From Sphingobium sp. AP50 (GTDB taxonomy: Bacteria > Pseudomonadota > Alphaproteobacteria > Sphingomonadales > Sphingomonadaceae): DNA of 64,000 nucleotides. The DNA is taken from assembly GCF_900109095.1 (NCBI RefSeq), contig NZ_FNYZ01000001.1, forward strand, positions 186,001 through 250,000, given 5' to 3'. A program made the translations under genes and the position numbers. Of the stretch, positions 12,546 to 21,035 are shown in pieces (position 1 is the first letter of the stretch; every line of letters starts with the position of its first letter). A model generated the notes under the pieces. That model ran no database searches. It was not told where the DNA came from and saw only the letters and a list, made by a program, of their open reading frames with translations.

Positions 12546-13100
12546 TCAGATGCGCTTCGACAGTGCGATGGCGGCGCGACAGCCCAGCCGGATCGCCCCA
12601 TAGAGCAAGGGGTAGGCCGGTACCTGCTCCGCCCCATGGGCGATGGCGGCTTCGCGATGCTCGACCTCCTCCGCCTGGAAATCCGCGATGGCGGTGGAGA
12701 GTTCCGGATCGTCCGATCCCAGCTGTTCCAGCTGGTCGGCATAATGCTGGTCGATTTCGGTTTCGATGGCGGCGGTGCAGGCCATGGCGGCCCTTGGCCC
12801 CAACGCCGCGGTGACCGCGCCCAGCGCAAAGCCGGCGACATTCCAGATCGGCGCCAGCAGCGTCGGGCGCACGCCGCGTCGGGCGATCATCGCGTCGAAG
12901 GCGGCGCGATGCCGTTCCTCCTGCGCCGCCATGCCAGCGATCAGCCGGCCATAGGGATGGCGATCGCCCATCACCGCCAGTTGCCCGCCATAGATGCGCA
13001 CCGCCCCGAATTCGCCCGCCTGATCGACGCGCACCATGGATGCGCGGTCGGCTGGGGTGGACCGCTTGCCGGGACGCGGAAAATCCTTTGCGGCGCTCAT
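12546..13100 (-). CDS. coq7: demethoxyubiquinone hydroxylase Coq7
   Basis: A 184-residue di-iron carboxylate monooxygenase that hydroxylates demethoxyubiquinone in late ubiquinone synthesis. The iron ligands are visible: Glu in QAGEFGAVRIY, EERH near residue 62, Glu in AAIETEIDQHYADQ near residue 112, and EVEHREAAIAHG near residue 145. Length and layout match the short bacterial Coq7 form. Its start codon overlaps the dsbB stop (ATGA), so the two form an operon. Coupling to dsbB makes sense because DsbB passes electrons to ubiquinone. Confidence 0.95.
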   Translation of the reverse strand: MSAAKDFPRPGKRSTPADRASMVRVDQAGEFGAVRIYGGQLAVMGDRHPYGRLIAGMAAQEERHRAAFDAMIARRGVRPTLLAPIWNVAGFALGAVTAALGPRAAMACTAAIETEIDQHYADQLEQLGSDDPELSTAIADFQAEEVEHREAAIAHGAEQVPAYPLLYGAIRLGCRAAIALSKRI

Positions 13101-13588
13101 GCTTTCCTCGCTTTCAGCAGCAGGGCCAAGATGGCGAGTGCGACGGCGCTGGACAAGAGGCCGTTATAGCCCGCCATCGAAATGCCGAACAGGTGCCAGG
13201 GGGCGACATCGCACCGGATCAAAGGGGTTGCCCATATCTGGTCCAGCAATTGGGCAGCATTGCCGCTGGCGCTGGTGGAACAACTGGTCAGCCCTTCCCA
13301 CCAGCCATATTCGACCCCGGCATGGAACAGGCCGATGAGGCCGCTCAGCCCCACGGCAATGCCCGCGAACCCGGCGAACAGGCCGCTGATGCATGCGCGA
13401 TCACGCGCGGCATAGGCGATCAGCGCCAGCGGGATCGCCGCGAAATGGGCATAACGCTGCCACCAGCACATTTCGCACGGATGCAGGCCGCCAATATATT
13501 GGAAGGCATAGGCGCCAGCGAGCATGGCGATTGGCGCAAGCAGGGCCAGAGCGCGGGCCTTGGCAAGGGAGGGAGACAGGCTGTTCAT
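13097..13588 (-). CDS. dsbB: disulfide bond formation protein B
   Basis: A 163-residue four-helix inner-membrane protein that reoxidises periplasmic thiol oxidase and hands electrons to quinone. The first cysteine pair is in GLHPCEMCWWQRYAH, the classical CxxC at the end of the first membrane helix. The second pair is more widely spaced: Cys in EGLTSCSTSAS and Cys in PLIRCDVAPWHLFG. Four hydrophobic stretches are visible. It is the first gene of the dsbB-coq7 operon. No DsbA partner is in the window. Confidence 0.93.
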   Translation of the reverse strand: MNSLSPSLAKARALALLAPIAMLAGAYAFQYIGGLHPCEMCWWQRYAHFAAIPLALIAYAARDRACISGLFAGFAGIAVGLSGLIGLFHAGVEYGWWEGLTSCSTSASGNAAQLLDQIWATPLIRCDVAPWHLFGISMAGYNGLLSSAVALAILALLLKARKA

Positions 13589-13644
13589 GATGCCCGCTTA
13601 AACCCTCGTCCGCCTTTCGTCATGCTGAACTTGTTGAAGATAAT

Positions 13645-13685
13645 GATGTCCTTCGGTTCGAGCCGATCCCGAACCGAAGGACATC
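13645..13685 (-). terminator. 15-bp perfect hairpin after ctpA
   Basis: The arms GATGTCCTTCGGTTC (13645-13659) and GAACCGAAGGACATC (13671-13685) flank an 11-nt loop, only 3 bp past the ctpA stop. There is no long T tract on the minus strand, so it may be a Rho-assisted end, an mRNA-stabilising structure or a repeat. Confidence 0.55.
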
Positions 13686-13688
13686 GGA

Positions 13689-15035
13689 TCATTTCGCCGC
13701 CGGCTTGCGGGCCTGCGCCTGCGCGATGGTCGCTCCCGGCGTGCTGGCGAGGCGCGAGATGGTCTTCAAGGCATAGTCGAGCTGGAAATCCTCCACGCCC
13801 TTCTTCTTCAGATCCTCGGCCGACATGGCGAAGCGCGGATCGTCCTTCGTATCCTCTTCCAGCGCCTTGTCGTCGGTCTTGATCTCGTTGATCAGGTGAC
13901 GGCGCAGGTCGCTTTCGCGGAACTTCGGCCGGTTCTTGTAATCGGGATCGGACAGTTGCGGCACGCGGATATCGGGCTGGATGCCGCCTTCCTGCACGCT
14001 GCGGCCCGATGGTGTGTAATAGCGCGCGGTGGTCAGTTTCAGCGCGGTGGTACTGCTGAGCGGCAGCATGGTCTGCACGCTGCCCTTGCCGAAGCTGCGC
14101 TCACCCATCACCAGCGCGCGATGCTGGTCCTGCAAGGCACCGGCCACGATTTCGGAAGCCGAAGCGGAGCCCGCATCGACCAGCACGATCACCGGCAGGC
14201 CCTTCGCATCGTCGCCGGGCTTGGCATAGTAACGCTCGACATCGCCCTTGGCCCGGCCACGCTGCGACACGATCTCGCCGCGCTCCAGGAAGGTGTCGCT
14301 GACGCTCACCGCCTCATCCAGCAGGCCGCCGGGGTTGGAGCGCAGGTCTAGAATATAGCCGGTCGGCTTGTGGCCCAGCGACTTGTCGATGCTGCGGATC
14401 GCCGACCGCACGTCCGCCCCGGTATTGGCCGAGAAGCTGACGATGTTGATGACGCCAATATTGTTCTTCACTTCCCATTTGACGGGCTTCAACTGAATGA
14501 TCTCGCGCGTCAGGGTCAGTTCGATCGGCTTGTCGCGGCCGGCGCGGACGAGGGTCAGCTTGAGCGACGTGCCCGGCGCGCCGCGCATCTTGTCCACCGC
14601 TTCGTCCAGCGTGCCACCATAGATCAGCTGCCCGTCGATATGGGTGATATAGTCGCCCGCCTTGATGCCCGCGCGCCAGGCCGGGGTATCCTGCGTCGGC
14701 GCGATAACCTTGACCGCGCCATCCTCCTGCGTAACCGACAGGCCCAGGCCGCCATAGCTGCCCTCGGTCTGGGTGCGCAGATTCTGGAAGTCGCGCGCGT
14801 CGAGGAAGCTGCTGTGCGGATCGAGGCTGGCCAGCATGCCGTCGATCGCGCCCTTGATCAGCTTTTCATCGTCGACCTTCTCGACATAGTCGCTGCGGAC
14901 CTTTTGAAACACATCCATGAATTCATCGAGCGCCTTGTAACTCGACGCTTCTCCGTCAGCGAGAGCGGCAGTCGTAGCAGGGATGAGCGCAAGCGCCCCG
15001 AGCGCAACCGCGCCCTGGAGGAAGGTGGATTTCAT
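13689..15035 (-). CDS. ctpA: carboxyl-terminal processing protease (S41 peptidase)
   Basis: A 448-residue periplasmic serine protease. A signal peptide (MKSTFLQGAVALGALALIPA) precedes an N-terminal helical segment. A PDZ domain covers about residues 85-170 (YGGLGLSVTQEDGAVKVIAP, GIKAGDYITHIDG). The S41 core carries the Ser/Lys dyad: Ser in VDAGSASASEIVAGALQD and Lys in GERSFGKGSVQTMLPL. The LDLRSNPGGLLDEAV segment is typical. The C-terminus has a basic tail. The start at 15035 places the signal peptide correctly; a reading to 15350 adds an unrelated extension. It belongs to the nadD-rsfS-rlmH-envC-ctpA cluster but is separated from envC here by an inserted gene. Confidence 0.94.
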   Translation of the reverse strand: MKSTFLQGAVALGALALIPATTAALADGEASSYKALDEFMDVFQKVRSDYVEKVDDEKLIKGAIDGMLASLDPHSSFLDARDFQNLRTQTEGSYGGLGLSVTQEDGAVKVIAPTQDTPAWRAGIKAGDYITHIDGQLIYGGTLDEAVDKMRGAPGTSLKLTLVRAGRDKPIELTLTREIIQLKPVKWEVKNNIGVINIVSFSANTGADVRSAIRSIDKSLGHKPTGYILDLRSNPGGLLDEAVSVSDTFLERGEIVSQRGRAKGDVERYYAKPGDDAKGLPVIVLVDAGSASASEIVAGALQDQHRALVMGERSFGKGSVQTMLPLSSTTALKLTTARYYTPSGRSVQEGGIQPDIRVPQLSDPDYKNRPKFRESDLRRHLINEIKTDDKALEEDTKDDPRFAMSAEDLKKKGVEDFQLDYALKTISRLASTPGATIAQAQARKPAAK

Positions 15036-15167
15036 GGCTGTCCTAGATTCCGGCATCTGATCCCCGATATAGGCCGATTCGCGTGCCAACGCAAAAGCGC
15101 GCTTCGATGGAGTGTCGTGCAGGGTCGATGAGCGTCGGGTTAATGGGGTTGAAGCTGGCATGATCCA

Positions 15168-15947
15168 ATGCCTTATTCTAGAATTTCGTGTTGCAATGTG
15201 AGGATGCGGGTATTGCGATATTTTGTTCCCCAACTGGATTTGGCTGAAACGGAGGATGCAGCATCGGCCCATGCTGAGCACCTTGGCGGTCTTCCCTTCG
15301 GGTTGCCGATAAGTCTGTGGCCGATATGCAAGGAATGTGGTGGGTCGCAATCATTGCTTGCCCAGTTTGCTCACGATTCGGATCGCTTAAATCTGGGGCG
15401 AGAGGGAAGGGTTTTATACGTCTTCCAATGCAATCACGATCCGGGGATGTGTGCCACTTGGGAAGCATTTTCCGGTGCAAATCACTGCCTTGTTCTTGAA
15501 CCGGAAACACTGATGCGTGCAGTCACGCAAATCCCAACAGATAATCCTCCTCTCGATAATGCCGCTATTATCAATGGCTGGGTCGAGCGAGTTTCTCCCC
15601 TCCCTGAATCGATCAAGTCGGCATTTTTCTCGGACGAAACATTCTTCGCATTGGGTGATGATGATTTGGCGGATATCACTTGGTCAACCCGCCTCGGCGG
15701 CGCGCCGCGTTGGCTACAAGGCGCAGAAGAAGGGCCTGCGGGCTGGCGGTTCCTTGGGCAACTAGACTCTGTGTACAGTTTTCTTTCAGCACCCACCCGT
15801 CACACCAGCTGGATCACACCTGATGGTGAGGGGTTTGAGGGGCGAACCCATGTCGGTGAGGGGCCGAACTTTGGCGGGGGCATCGCCTATCTGTTCGCAT
15901 CAGATGAGAGTGATGTGCCGCAAGTCGTCATGCTTTGGCAGCGATAA
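15168..15947 (+). CDS. DUF1963 (YwqG)-like protein, probable insertion
   Basis: A protein of up to 259 residues with DUF1963 features: GGLPFGLPISLWPICKECGG near residue 41, a VLYVFQCNHDPGMC segment near residue 82, and a C-terminal AYLFASDESDVPQVVMLWQR. The paired cysteines recall a small metal-binding site. Its base composition (roughly 55% GC by eye) is lower than its neighbours. It sits on the opposite strand between envC and ctpA, which are normally adjacent, so it was probably acquired. The start is uncertain: ATG at 15168 or 15204. Function of the family is unknown. Confidence 0.72.
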   Translation: MPYSRISCCNVRMRVLRYFVPQLDLAETEDAASAHAEHLGGLPFGLPISLWPICKECGGSQSLLAQFAHDSDRLNLGREGRVLYVFQCNHDPGMCATWEAFSGANHCLVLEPETLMRAVTQIPTDNPPLDNAAIINGWVERVSPLPESIKSAFFSDETFFALGDDDLADITWSTRLGGAPRWLQGAEEGPAGWRFLGQLDSVYSFLSAPTRHTSWITPDGEGFEGRTHVGEGPNFGGGIAYLFASDESDVPQVVMLWQR

Positions 15948-15953
15948 TAGGCC

Positions 15954-17189
15954 TCACCCCCGCCCCACCAGCGGCACGATATCCACCGGGCGTCCGTTGC
16001 GGCGCAGTTCTACGGTGATGTTGGGGCGTTCAGCGCCGGTGATGCCGACGGGGTCGCCCTGGCGTACGCTGTCCCCGACCTGGGCGGTCACGCGGTGGAG
16101 GCCGGTGATGAGCGTGGTCCAGCCCTGCCCATGGTCGATGATCAATATCTGGCCATAATCGCGATAGGGGCCGGCAAAGGCGACACGGCCGGCCGTGGGG
16201 GCGATCGCCTGTGCGCCCGGTTGCGTGACGAGAGTCAGGCCGCGCGAGCGGACGCCGCCGTCATTCACTTCGCCCATGCCGGTGACGAGCTGGCCGATCA
16301 CCGGCAGGCGATAGGGCGGCGGGCCATCGGCGGCGCTTTCGCGTTCGGGTGCGGGGGCGGCGGCCTGATCGGGGCGGGCGGGGCGCAGCAGCGGGCCGGA
16401 CAGAGCGGCCAGCCGGTCGCGCAAATCGCCCGCTTCCTCCAGCCGGTCCATCAGGTCGACAATGTCGCGCGCCCGTTCGCCCAGCGCCAGCGCGCGTTCG
16501 CTCTCCAGCCCCGCATTGGCGCGATAGTCGCGGGCGGCGACGCGCTTCTGCGCCTCCAGCGCGGCGAGCGCGGTCTGCCGGTCCTTGCGATCGGCCTGCG
16601 CCTTGCCCAGCGCATCGGCGGCCTGCTGGGCGGTGGCGCGCAGGCCGCGGCTCTTGTCCAGCTCCTGCCGCAGACCGGCGGTGCGTTGCTGGATCACGGG
16701 CAGGATCTGGCCCAGCACCGCGCGCATATGGACGGCATCGGCCACCGATCCGGGCTGGACGAGTGCGAGCGCCAGCGGGCGGCGGGCCATCATCTGGAGC
16801 GCGGCGGTCAGGCGGACGACGGGTTCCTGCTTGGCCGCAAGGCGCGCGGCCTGCGCGCGCTGCAACCGGGCGATGATGGCGATGCGGGCCTGCGCCGCCT
16901 GAATATCCGCCTCCGCCTGCTGGATACGGGCGGCGACGGCGGCGGCGCGGCGACGCGCCTGTTCGGCTTCGTCGCGGGCGGCGCCGGCCTGTTGTTCGAG
17001 GCGGGCGGAGCGATCGCGCGCTTCGTCCGACTGGCGGCGCGCATTTTTGAGCGCCTGCTGCTCCTGCGCCAACGTGGTGCCGGCTGTACCGGACAGGATG
17101 ATCGCGCTGTCGTCCGCAGCGGAGAGGCGCGCGGCGGCAAGGGCCATAAGGCCCGTCAGTCCGCCGGTAATGAGGATAGTGCGCTTCAC
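15954..17189 (-). CDS. envC: murein hydrolase activator EnvC-like (M23 family)
   Basis: A 411-residue protein with a signal peptide (MKRTILITGGLTGLMALAAA), a long Ala/Arg/Gln-rich coiled coil (about residues 40-260) and a C-terminal LytM domain (about 295-408). The LytM domain looks degenerate: the zinc-binding HxxxD position reads RSRGLTLVTQ and the final HxH is replaced (NITVELRRNG). That is the pattern of EnvC-type activators, which stimulate amidases rather than cut peptidoglycan. The role is cell separation at division. It lies 50 bp downstream of rlmH. Only 6 bp separate its stop from the convergent DUF1963-like gene. Confidence 0.9.
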   Translation of the reverse strand: MKRTILITGGLTGLMALAAARLSAADDSAIILSGTAGTTLAQEQQALKNARRQSDEARDRSARLEQQAGAARDEAEQARRRAAAVAARIQQAEADIQAAQARIAIIARLQRAQAARLAAKQEPVVRLTAALQMMARRPLALALVQPGSVADAVHMRAVLGQILPVIQQRTAGLRQELDKSRGLRATAQQAADALGKAQADRKDRQTALAALEAQKRVAARDYRANAGLESERALALGERARDIVDLMDRLEEAGDLRDRLAALSGPLLRPARPDQAAAPAPERESAADGPPPYRLPVIGQLVTGMGEVNDGGVRSRGLTLVTQPGAQAIAPTAGRVAFAGPYRDYGQILIIDHGQGWTTLITGLHRVTAQVGDSVRQGDPVGITGAERPNITVELRRNGRPVDIVPLVGRG

Positions 17190-17239
17190 CCGATGCCCTG
17201 CCTTATTTCGCCCTGACTAGGCGGAAAATGGCCGGGCTT

Positions 17240-17662
17240 CTAGCCTTCGCGATGATAGGGATGGTTTGCGAGAATGGAGCAGGCGCGCCAGAGCTGTTCG
17301 GCCAGCATCGCGCGGGCCATCATGTGCGGCCAGGTCATCGCGCCAAAGGCGATCAGCAGGTCGGCGTTCGCCCGGTCGGCATCATCGAAGCCGTCAGCCG
17401 CGCCGATCAGGAAGCGGCATTCGCGCGTCCCCGCGTCGCGCCAGCCCTCGATTCGGCGGGCAAAGTCCATGGAGCCGAGCTGCTTGCCCTTTTCGTCCAG
17501 CATGACTGTGACGGTGCCGGGGGCGACGGGGGGCAGCTTGCCACCCCGGTCGGGCATTTCGGTGATCTTGTGCGGCATGGTCAGCCGCTTGACATAGCGG
17601 TCGACCAGATCGGCCTCGGGCGAACGCCCGATCTTGCCGCGCGCGATGATGTGGAGGAGCAT
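17240..17662 (-). CDS. rlmH: 23S rRNA (pseudouridine1915-N3)-methyltransferase RlmH
   Basis: A 140-residue SPOUT-fold methyltransferase that methylates pseudouridine 1915 of 23S rRNA on assembled ribosomes. Family features include a GKIGRSPEADLVDRYVKRL segment at the N-terminus, the CRFLIGAADGFDDADRANAD knot loop and the C-terminal LAEQLWRACSILANHPYHRE, which ends in the conserved Tyr-His. Length is slightly under the usual 155. It lies in the nadD-rsfS-rlmH-envC order common in alphaproteobacteria. Confidence 0.95.
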   Translation of the reverse strand: MLLHIIARGKIGRSPEADLVDRYVKRLTMPHKITEMPDRGGKLPPVAPGTVTVMLDEKGKQLGSMDFARRIEGWRDAGTRECRFLIGAADGFDDADRANADLLIAFGAMTWPHMMARAMLAEQLWRACSILANHPYHREG

Positions 17663-17724
17663 GGCCCCTCCCTTAGACTGTCATGGCCCGTCTGTCGAAG
17701 GGGGCTGGCCCCTTCGAAATTAAA

Positions 17725-18114
17725 TCAGGCGTTGCCCGCGACCGGCGCGTCGACGAAGCCCCACATCCGTTCCAGATTGTAGAAGCTGCGCACTTCCGGC
17801 TTGAACAGGTGGACGATCACGTCGCCGGCATCGATCAGCACCCAGTCGGCGACCGGCAGGCCTTCGACGCGGGCGGAGCGGCCCGTTTCCTTCTTGATGC
17901 GTTCGGCCAGATGCTGGGCCATGGCCGCGACCTGACGCGACGAACGGCCGCTCGCGATCACCATATGATCGGCGATGCTGCTCTTGCCTTCCAGCGGGAT
18001 GGAGATGGTTTCCTGTGCCTGATCGTCGTCGAGCGATTGCATGACAAGGGCGTGCAGGGCGGCCACGGATTCTGCGCCAAGCGCGGTATCGTTGGCAGGG
18101 GCGAGGTTAGTCAA
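17725..18114 (-). CDS. rsfS: ribosomal silencing factor RsfS
   Basis: A 129-residue protein of the Iojap/RsfS family that binds ribosomal protein L14 on the free 50S subunit and blocks subunit joining during starvation. The core motif is clear: SSIADHMVIASGRSSRQVAA (about residue 45) followed by VADWVLIDAGDVIVHLFKPE and an RSFYNLERMWG end. It starts 12 bp after the nadD stop, the usual pairing in bacteria, and is followed by rlmH. Confidence 0.96.
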   Translation of the reverse strand: MTNLAPANDTALGAESVAALHALVMQSLDDDQAQETISIPLEGKSSIADHMVIASGRSSRQVAAMAQHLAERIKKETGRSARVEGLPVADWVLIDAGDVIVHLFKPEVRSFYNLERMWGFVDAPVAGNA

Positions 18115-18126
18115 TTAAACTCCAAT

Positions 18127-18756
18127 CTAGACGATCAACCGGCGCGTGAGCGGATCGCGCACACACGTTGCTTCATATTCGCGATGCCAGAGGGGGTCCG
18201 CCTGCCGCAGCAGGGTCGCCGATCTTGGATCAGGGCGAAAGCGCAATAGCACGAGCGCCGGTGGTCTCCAATTCGTCCAGTCTGCACTCTGGCGCGCGGA
18301 CCGGACGAAGCGCCGCAGCCAGCTCATGGCCACAGAGCCACGGGCAGCCTCATTATAGCCCGGACGCGCGATTACGGCAATGGGCATTTGTCGGGCAATG
18401 CCACGCCAGTCGCGCCACTGGCCAAATTGCGCCAGATTGTCCGCGCCCATCAGCCAGATGAAGCGGTGGCGGGGATAGCGGCCGGTCAGCGCGCGGAGCG
18501 TGTCAACGGTGTAGCGGGTGCGCAAATGCCGCTCGATCGCGGTGGCGCGAATCGGGGCGCGGCGGGCGACTTTGCGGGCATGAGCGAGGCGGGCGGGCAG
18601 CGGGGCCATGCCCTTTGCGGGTTTCAGCGGATTACCGGGGGACACGAGCCACCAGATTTCATCGAGATCGAGGGCGTCTTTGGCAAAGAGCGAAATGGCG
18701 CGATGCCCGCCATGGGCCGGATTGAAGGAGCCGCCGAGCAGGCCGATGCGTTTCAT
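18127..18756 (-). CDS. nadD: nicotinate-nucleotide adenylyltransferase
   Basis: A 209-residue nucleotidyltransferase that adenylates nicotinate mononucleotide to deamido-NAD. The ATP-binding motif GGSFNPAHGGH is at residues 8-18, and a second motif RPDPRSATLLR near the C-terminus corresponds to the family ISSTxxR. The FIWLMGADNLAQFGQW segment is also typical. The start at MKRIGLLGG puts the GxFNPxHxGH motif in its normal place; the longer reading to 18873 has no support. It is the first gene of the nadD-rsfS-rlmH-envC-ctpA cluster. Confidence 0.95.
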   Translation of the reverse strand: MKRIGLLGGSFNPAHGGHRAISLFAKDALDLDEIWWLVSPGNPLKPAKGMAPLPARLAHARKVARRAPIRATAIERHLRTRYTVDTLRALTGRYPRHRFIWLMGADNLAQFGQWRDWRGIARQMPIAVIARPGYNEAARGSVAMSWLRRFVRSARQSADWTNWRPPALVLLRFRPDPRSATLLRQADPLWHREYEATCVRDPLTRRLIV

Positions 18757-18975
18757 GATGCTGCCATGCCAGTGGCGGGGCGAGGCGGCAATGGGCTGCA
18801 GAAGCACGCAGGGACAGGGTAGGGGTGGCGGGGAATAGGAAAACACACGCTTAACTTCGCATATGTCCCGCAAATTTCGACATTATGAAACAAGAGTTGG
18901 AAATTATATTACGCAGGGCATGATCCGCCACATCGTCCGTCACCTATAGGTCGGACAGCCGGAATAGGACAGGTT

Positions 18976-19149
18976 TCAGCAGCCCATCCCGGCCTTGCGG
19001 CGGCGCTGATAGGGGATTTTGTTCAGTTGCGCGATCAGGTCAGCAAAGGGATCGTCGCGCAGGACGCGGTCTTTTTCGATCGGGGGCCGATCGGGGATCG
19101 GGACGGTGCGCCGCCGCAGCGGACGGCGCCCCAGCAGGGCCTTCCACAT
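18976..19149 (-). CDS. small basic hypothetical protein (57 aa)
   Basis: A short ORF opening MWKALLGRRPLRRRTVPIPD, continuing with KDRVLRDDPFADLIAQLNKI and ending RRKAGMGC. GGAGAG lies about 6 bp before the ATG. It is strongly basic at the N-terminus and has a Cys as the last residue. No known domain was recognised. It sits alone between nadD and rmuC. The codon pattern looks coding, but no comparison was possible. Confidence 0.55.
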   Translation of the reverse strand: MWKALLGRRPLRRRTVPIPDRPPIEKDRVLRDDPFADLIAQLNKIPYQRRRKAGMGC

Positions 19150-19258
19150 GATACTCTCCTGTCCGCGACCATGGGGATTTCCGGTCGCTTATAGAGAAGA
19201 TACGCGGGGCGGGCTGGCTTGTTCCTGCGTTATTTACGGTGTGGTGGGGTTGCGCAGG

Positions 19259-19295
19259 CCCACCCCCTGACCCCCTTCCGCTTGCGGGAGGGGGA
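19259..19295. repeat. GC-rich hairpin repeat downstream of rmuC
   Basis: CCCCCTTCC (19271-19279) and GGGAGGGGG (19286-19294) form a stem with a 6-nt loop, preceded by CCCCCTGA. The same kind of CCCTCC-rich hairpin occurs near 31.8 kb. It lies just past the rmuC stop and may act as its transcript end. Confidence 0.5.
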
Positions 19296-19301
19296 AAGTT
19301 T

Positions 19302-20816
19302 CTATTCGGCGGCGGGCAGGGCCTTTGCTTCGTCGGCCTGCGCGTCGCGGGCGATCACGTCCAGCGGCTCGACCGTCTCGATTTCCTTGCCGCCGGTTTC
19401 GATGTCGAGATCGCGGAACTTGCGGCCGGTGGACAGGACGCGGCTTTCGAAGCTGCCGATGAAGCTGTTATAGTTGGACACGGCGCTGTTGAGGCCGGAG
19501 CCGAGCTTGCGCAAATGGCCAGCCGCGACCGCAAGCCGCTCATACAATTCCTTGCCCAGATGGCCGACCTGCTGTGCCTGTTCCTGCATCTTGGCCTGCC
19601 GCCAATGGCCCGCCAGCGTGCGGGCGAGGGGGAGGAAGGTGGCGGGGCCGCAGATGATGACGCGATTCTTGGCGGCGCGTTCCCACAGATCCATGTCCGC
19701 TTCCAGCGCGGCGGTGACGAAATTGTCGCCGGGCACATACATGATGACGAAGTCGGGCGCCTTGTCGAACTGTTCCCAATAGGCCTTGCGCCCCAGCGCG
19801 TCGGCATGGGTGCGCATGGCGCGGGCATGGTCGAGCATATGGGCGTCGCGCAGCGCCGGATCGACCTGATCGACGGCGTTCAGATAGGCGACGAGCGAGC
19901 ATTTGACGTCCACCACCATCTGCTGGTCGCCCGGCAGGTTGATGATGAAGTCCGGCCGCATCCGGCCATCTTCGACCGCGACCGACACTTCCTCCTGAAA
20001 GTCCACGAAGGGGGAAAGGCCGGCCGTCTCGATCAGATTCTTGAACTGCTGTTCGCCCCAGCGGCCGCGCGTCTTGGGCGCGGCGCGCAGCGCATTGACC
20101 AGCTTGGCCGTCTCCTCGCGCACCTGCCCCTGCCCCAGATGCACCTGCTGCACTGCCTCACGCAGTTCGGCATAGCTGCCGACGCGATCCTTTTCGACGC
20201 GGGCGAGCCCTTCCTCATAGCGTTTGAGCGTGGTTTCGACCGGATTGAGCAAGGATTTGAGCTGCGCCTCGCTCTTCTCATTGGCCTGGGCGAACCGCTG
20301 GTCGGCGCGGGTCAGGAACTGGGTCTGGGCCTGGTCGAGCAATTTGCCGCCAATCTCGCTGAATTGGGCGGAAAGCTGTTCCTTGGCGTCCTTCAGCGCG
20401 GCGATCTGCTGTTCGAACGCGCGGGTGCGCGCTTCGATATCGGATTTCAGGCTGGCGAGTTCCCGCAGGGCGGCTTCGCGTTCGGTCTGGATCGCCTCGA
20501 TCCGTTGGGCGGCGGCGGCCTGTAGCGCGTCGATCTTCTGACTGGCAGCAAGCTGGGCCGATTCCAGCCGCTGGTCGGCCGCGTGCAGCGCCGATTCGAC
20601 ACGGGCGATCTGGGCATTGGCCTGCGTCACCCGCTCCTGCTCCACCGCCAGTTCGGCGATGGCGGCGTTGCGCTGGGTGGCGGCGAGGTCGAGTTTCGTG
20701 GCCAGATCGGCCTTCTCGGCGGCGAGCGGCGCCAGCGCCTTGCCCTTGAGCAGCCAGCCCACGGCAAGGCCGATCAGCAGCGCGATGACGATCAGAAGGG
20801 CGGCCAGGCTGTCCAT
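19302..20816 (-). CDS. rmuC: DNA recombination protein RmuC homologue
   Basis: A 504-residue protein with one N-terminal membrane helix (LAALLIVIALLIGLAVGWLL), a long coiled coil (about residues 30-200) and a RmuC domain (about 215-430) that is predicted to have a restriction-endonuclease-like fold. Core segments include KTRGRWGEQQFKNLIETAGL, PDFIINLPGDQQMVVDVKCS and FVIMYVPGDNFVTAALEADM. In E. coli RmuC limits recombination between short inverted repeats; the mechanism is unknown. The start at MDSLAALL places the membrane helix at the N-terminus. It appears monocistronic. Confidence 0.95.
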   Translation of the reverse strand: MDSLAALLIVIALLIGLAVGWLLKGKALAPLAAEKADLATKLDLAATQRNAAIAELAVEQERVTQANAQIARVESALHAADQRLESAQLAASQKIDALQAAAAQRIEAIQTEREAALRELASLKSDIEARTRAFEQQIAALKDAKEQLSAQFSEIGGKLLDQAQTQFLTRADQRFAQANEKSEAQLKSLLNPVETTLKRYEEGLARVEKDRVGSYAELREAVQQVHLGQGQVREETAKLVNALRAAPKTRGRWGEQQFKNLIETAGLSPFVDFQEEVSVAVEDGRMRPDFIINLPGDQQMVVDVKCSLVAYLNAVDQVDPALRDAHMLDHARAMRTHADALGRKAYWEQFDKAPDFVIMYVPGDNFVTAALEADMDLWERAAKNRVIICGPATFLPLARTLAGHWRQAKMQEQAQQVGHLGKELYERLAVAAGHLRKLGSGLNSAVSNYNSFIGSFESRVLSTGRKFRDLDIETGGKEIETVEPLDVIARDAQADEAKALPAAE

Positions 20817-20882
20817 ATAATATCCTTGCTGGGAACGAAACGGGAACTTAGCGAGGGGAGGCCGTGGCCGCAAGCGCGACGT

Positions 20883-20902
20883 GCTCCTGCGAAAGCAGGA
20901 GC
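20883..20902. repeat. short hairpin upstream of rmuC
   Basis: GCTCCTGC and GCAGGAGC flank a gaaa loop. It adjoins the larger palindrome at 20943-21012 and may form part of a composite intergenic repeat. Confidence 0.5.
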
Positions 20903-20942
20903 CAAGTTACAAGGGCGGGACTGGATTCCTACCGCTCCCCGC

Positions 20943-21012
20943 CGTCATTGCGAGCGAAGCGAAGCAATCCAATGGCGCGCCCGTAGATTGCTTCGCTTCG
21001 CTCGCAATGACG
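20943..21012. repeat. 70-bp palindromic repeat, family A copy 1
   Basis: It begins CGTCATTGCGAGCGAAGCGA and ends with the near-perfect reverse complement; only the central ~16 bp differ. A second copy of exactly the same length is at 44193-44262. Such REP-like elements are scattered between genes in many sphingomonads. Confidence 0.85.
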
Positions 21013-21035
21013 ATTCAATACAAAGTCATCCCGCT

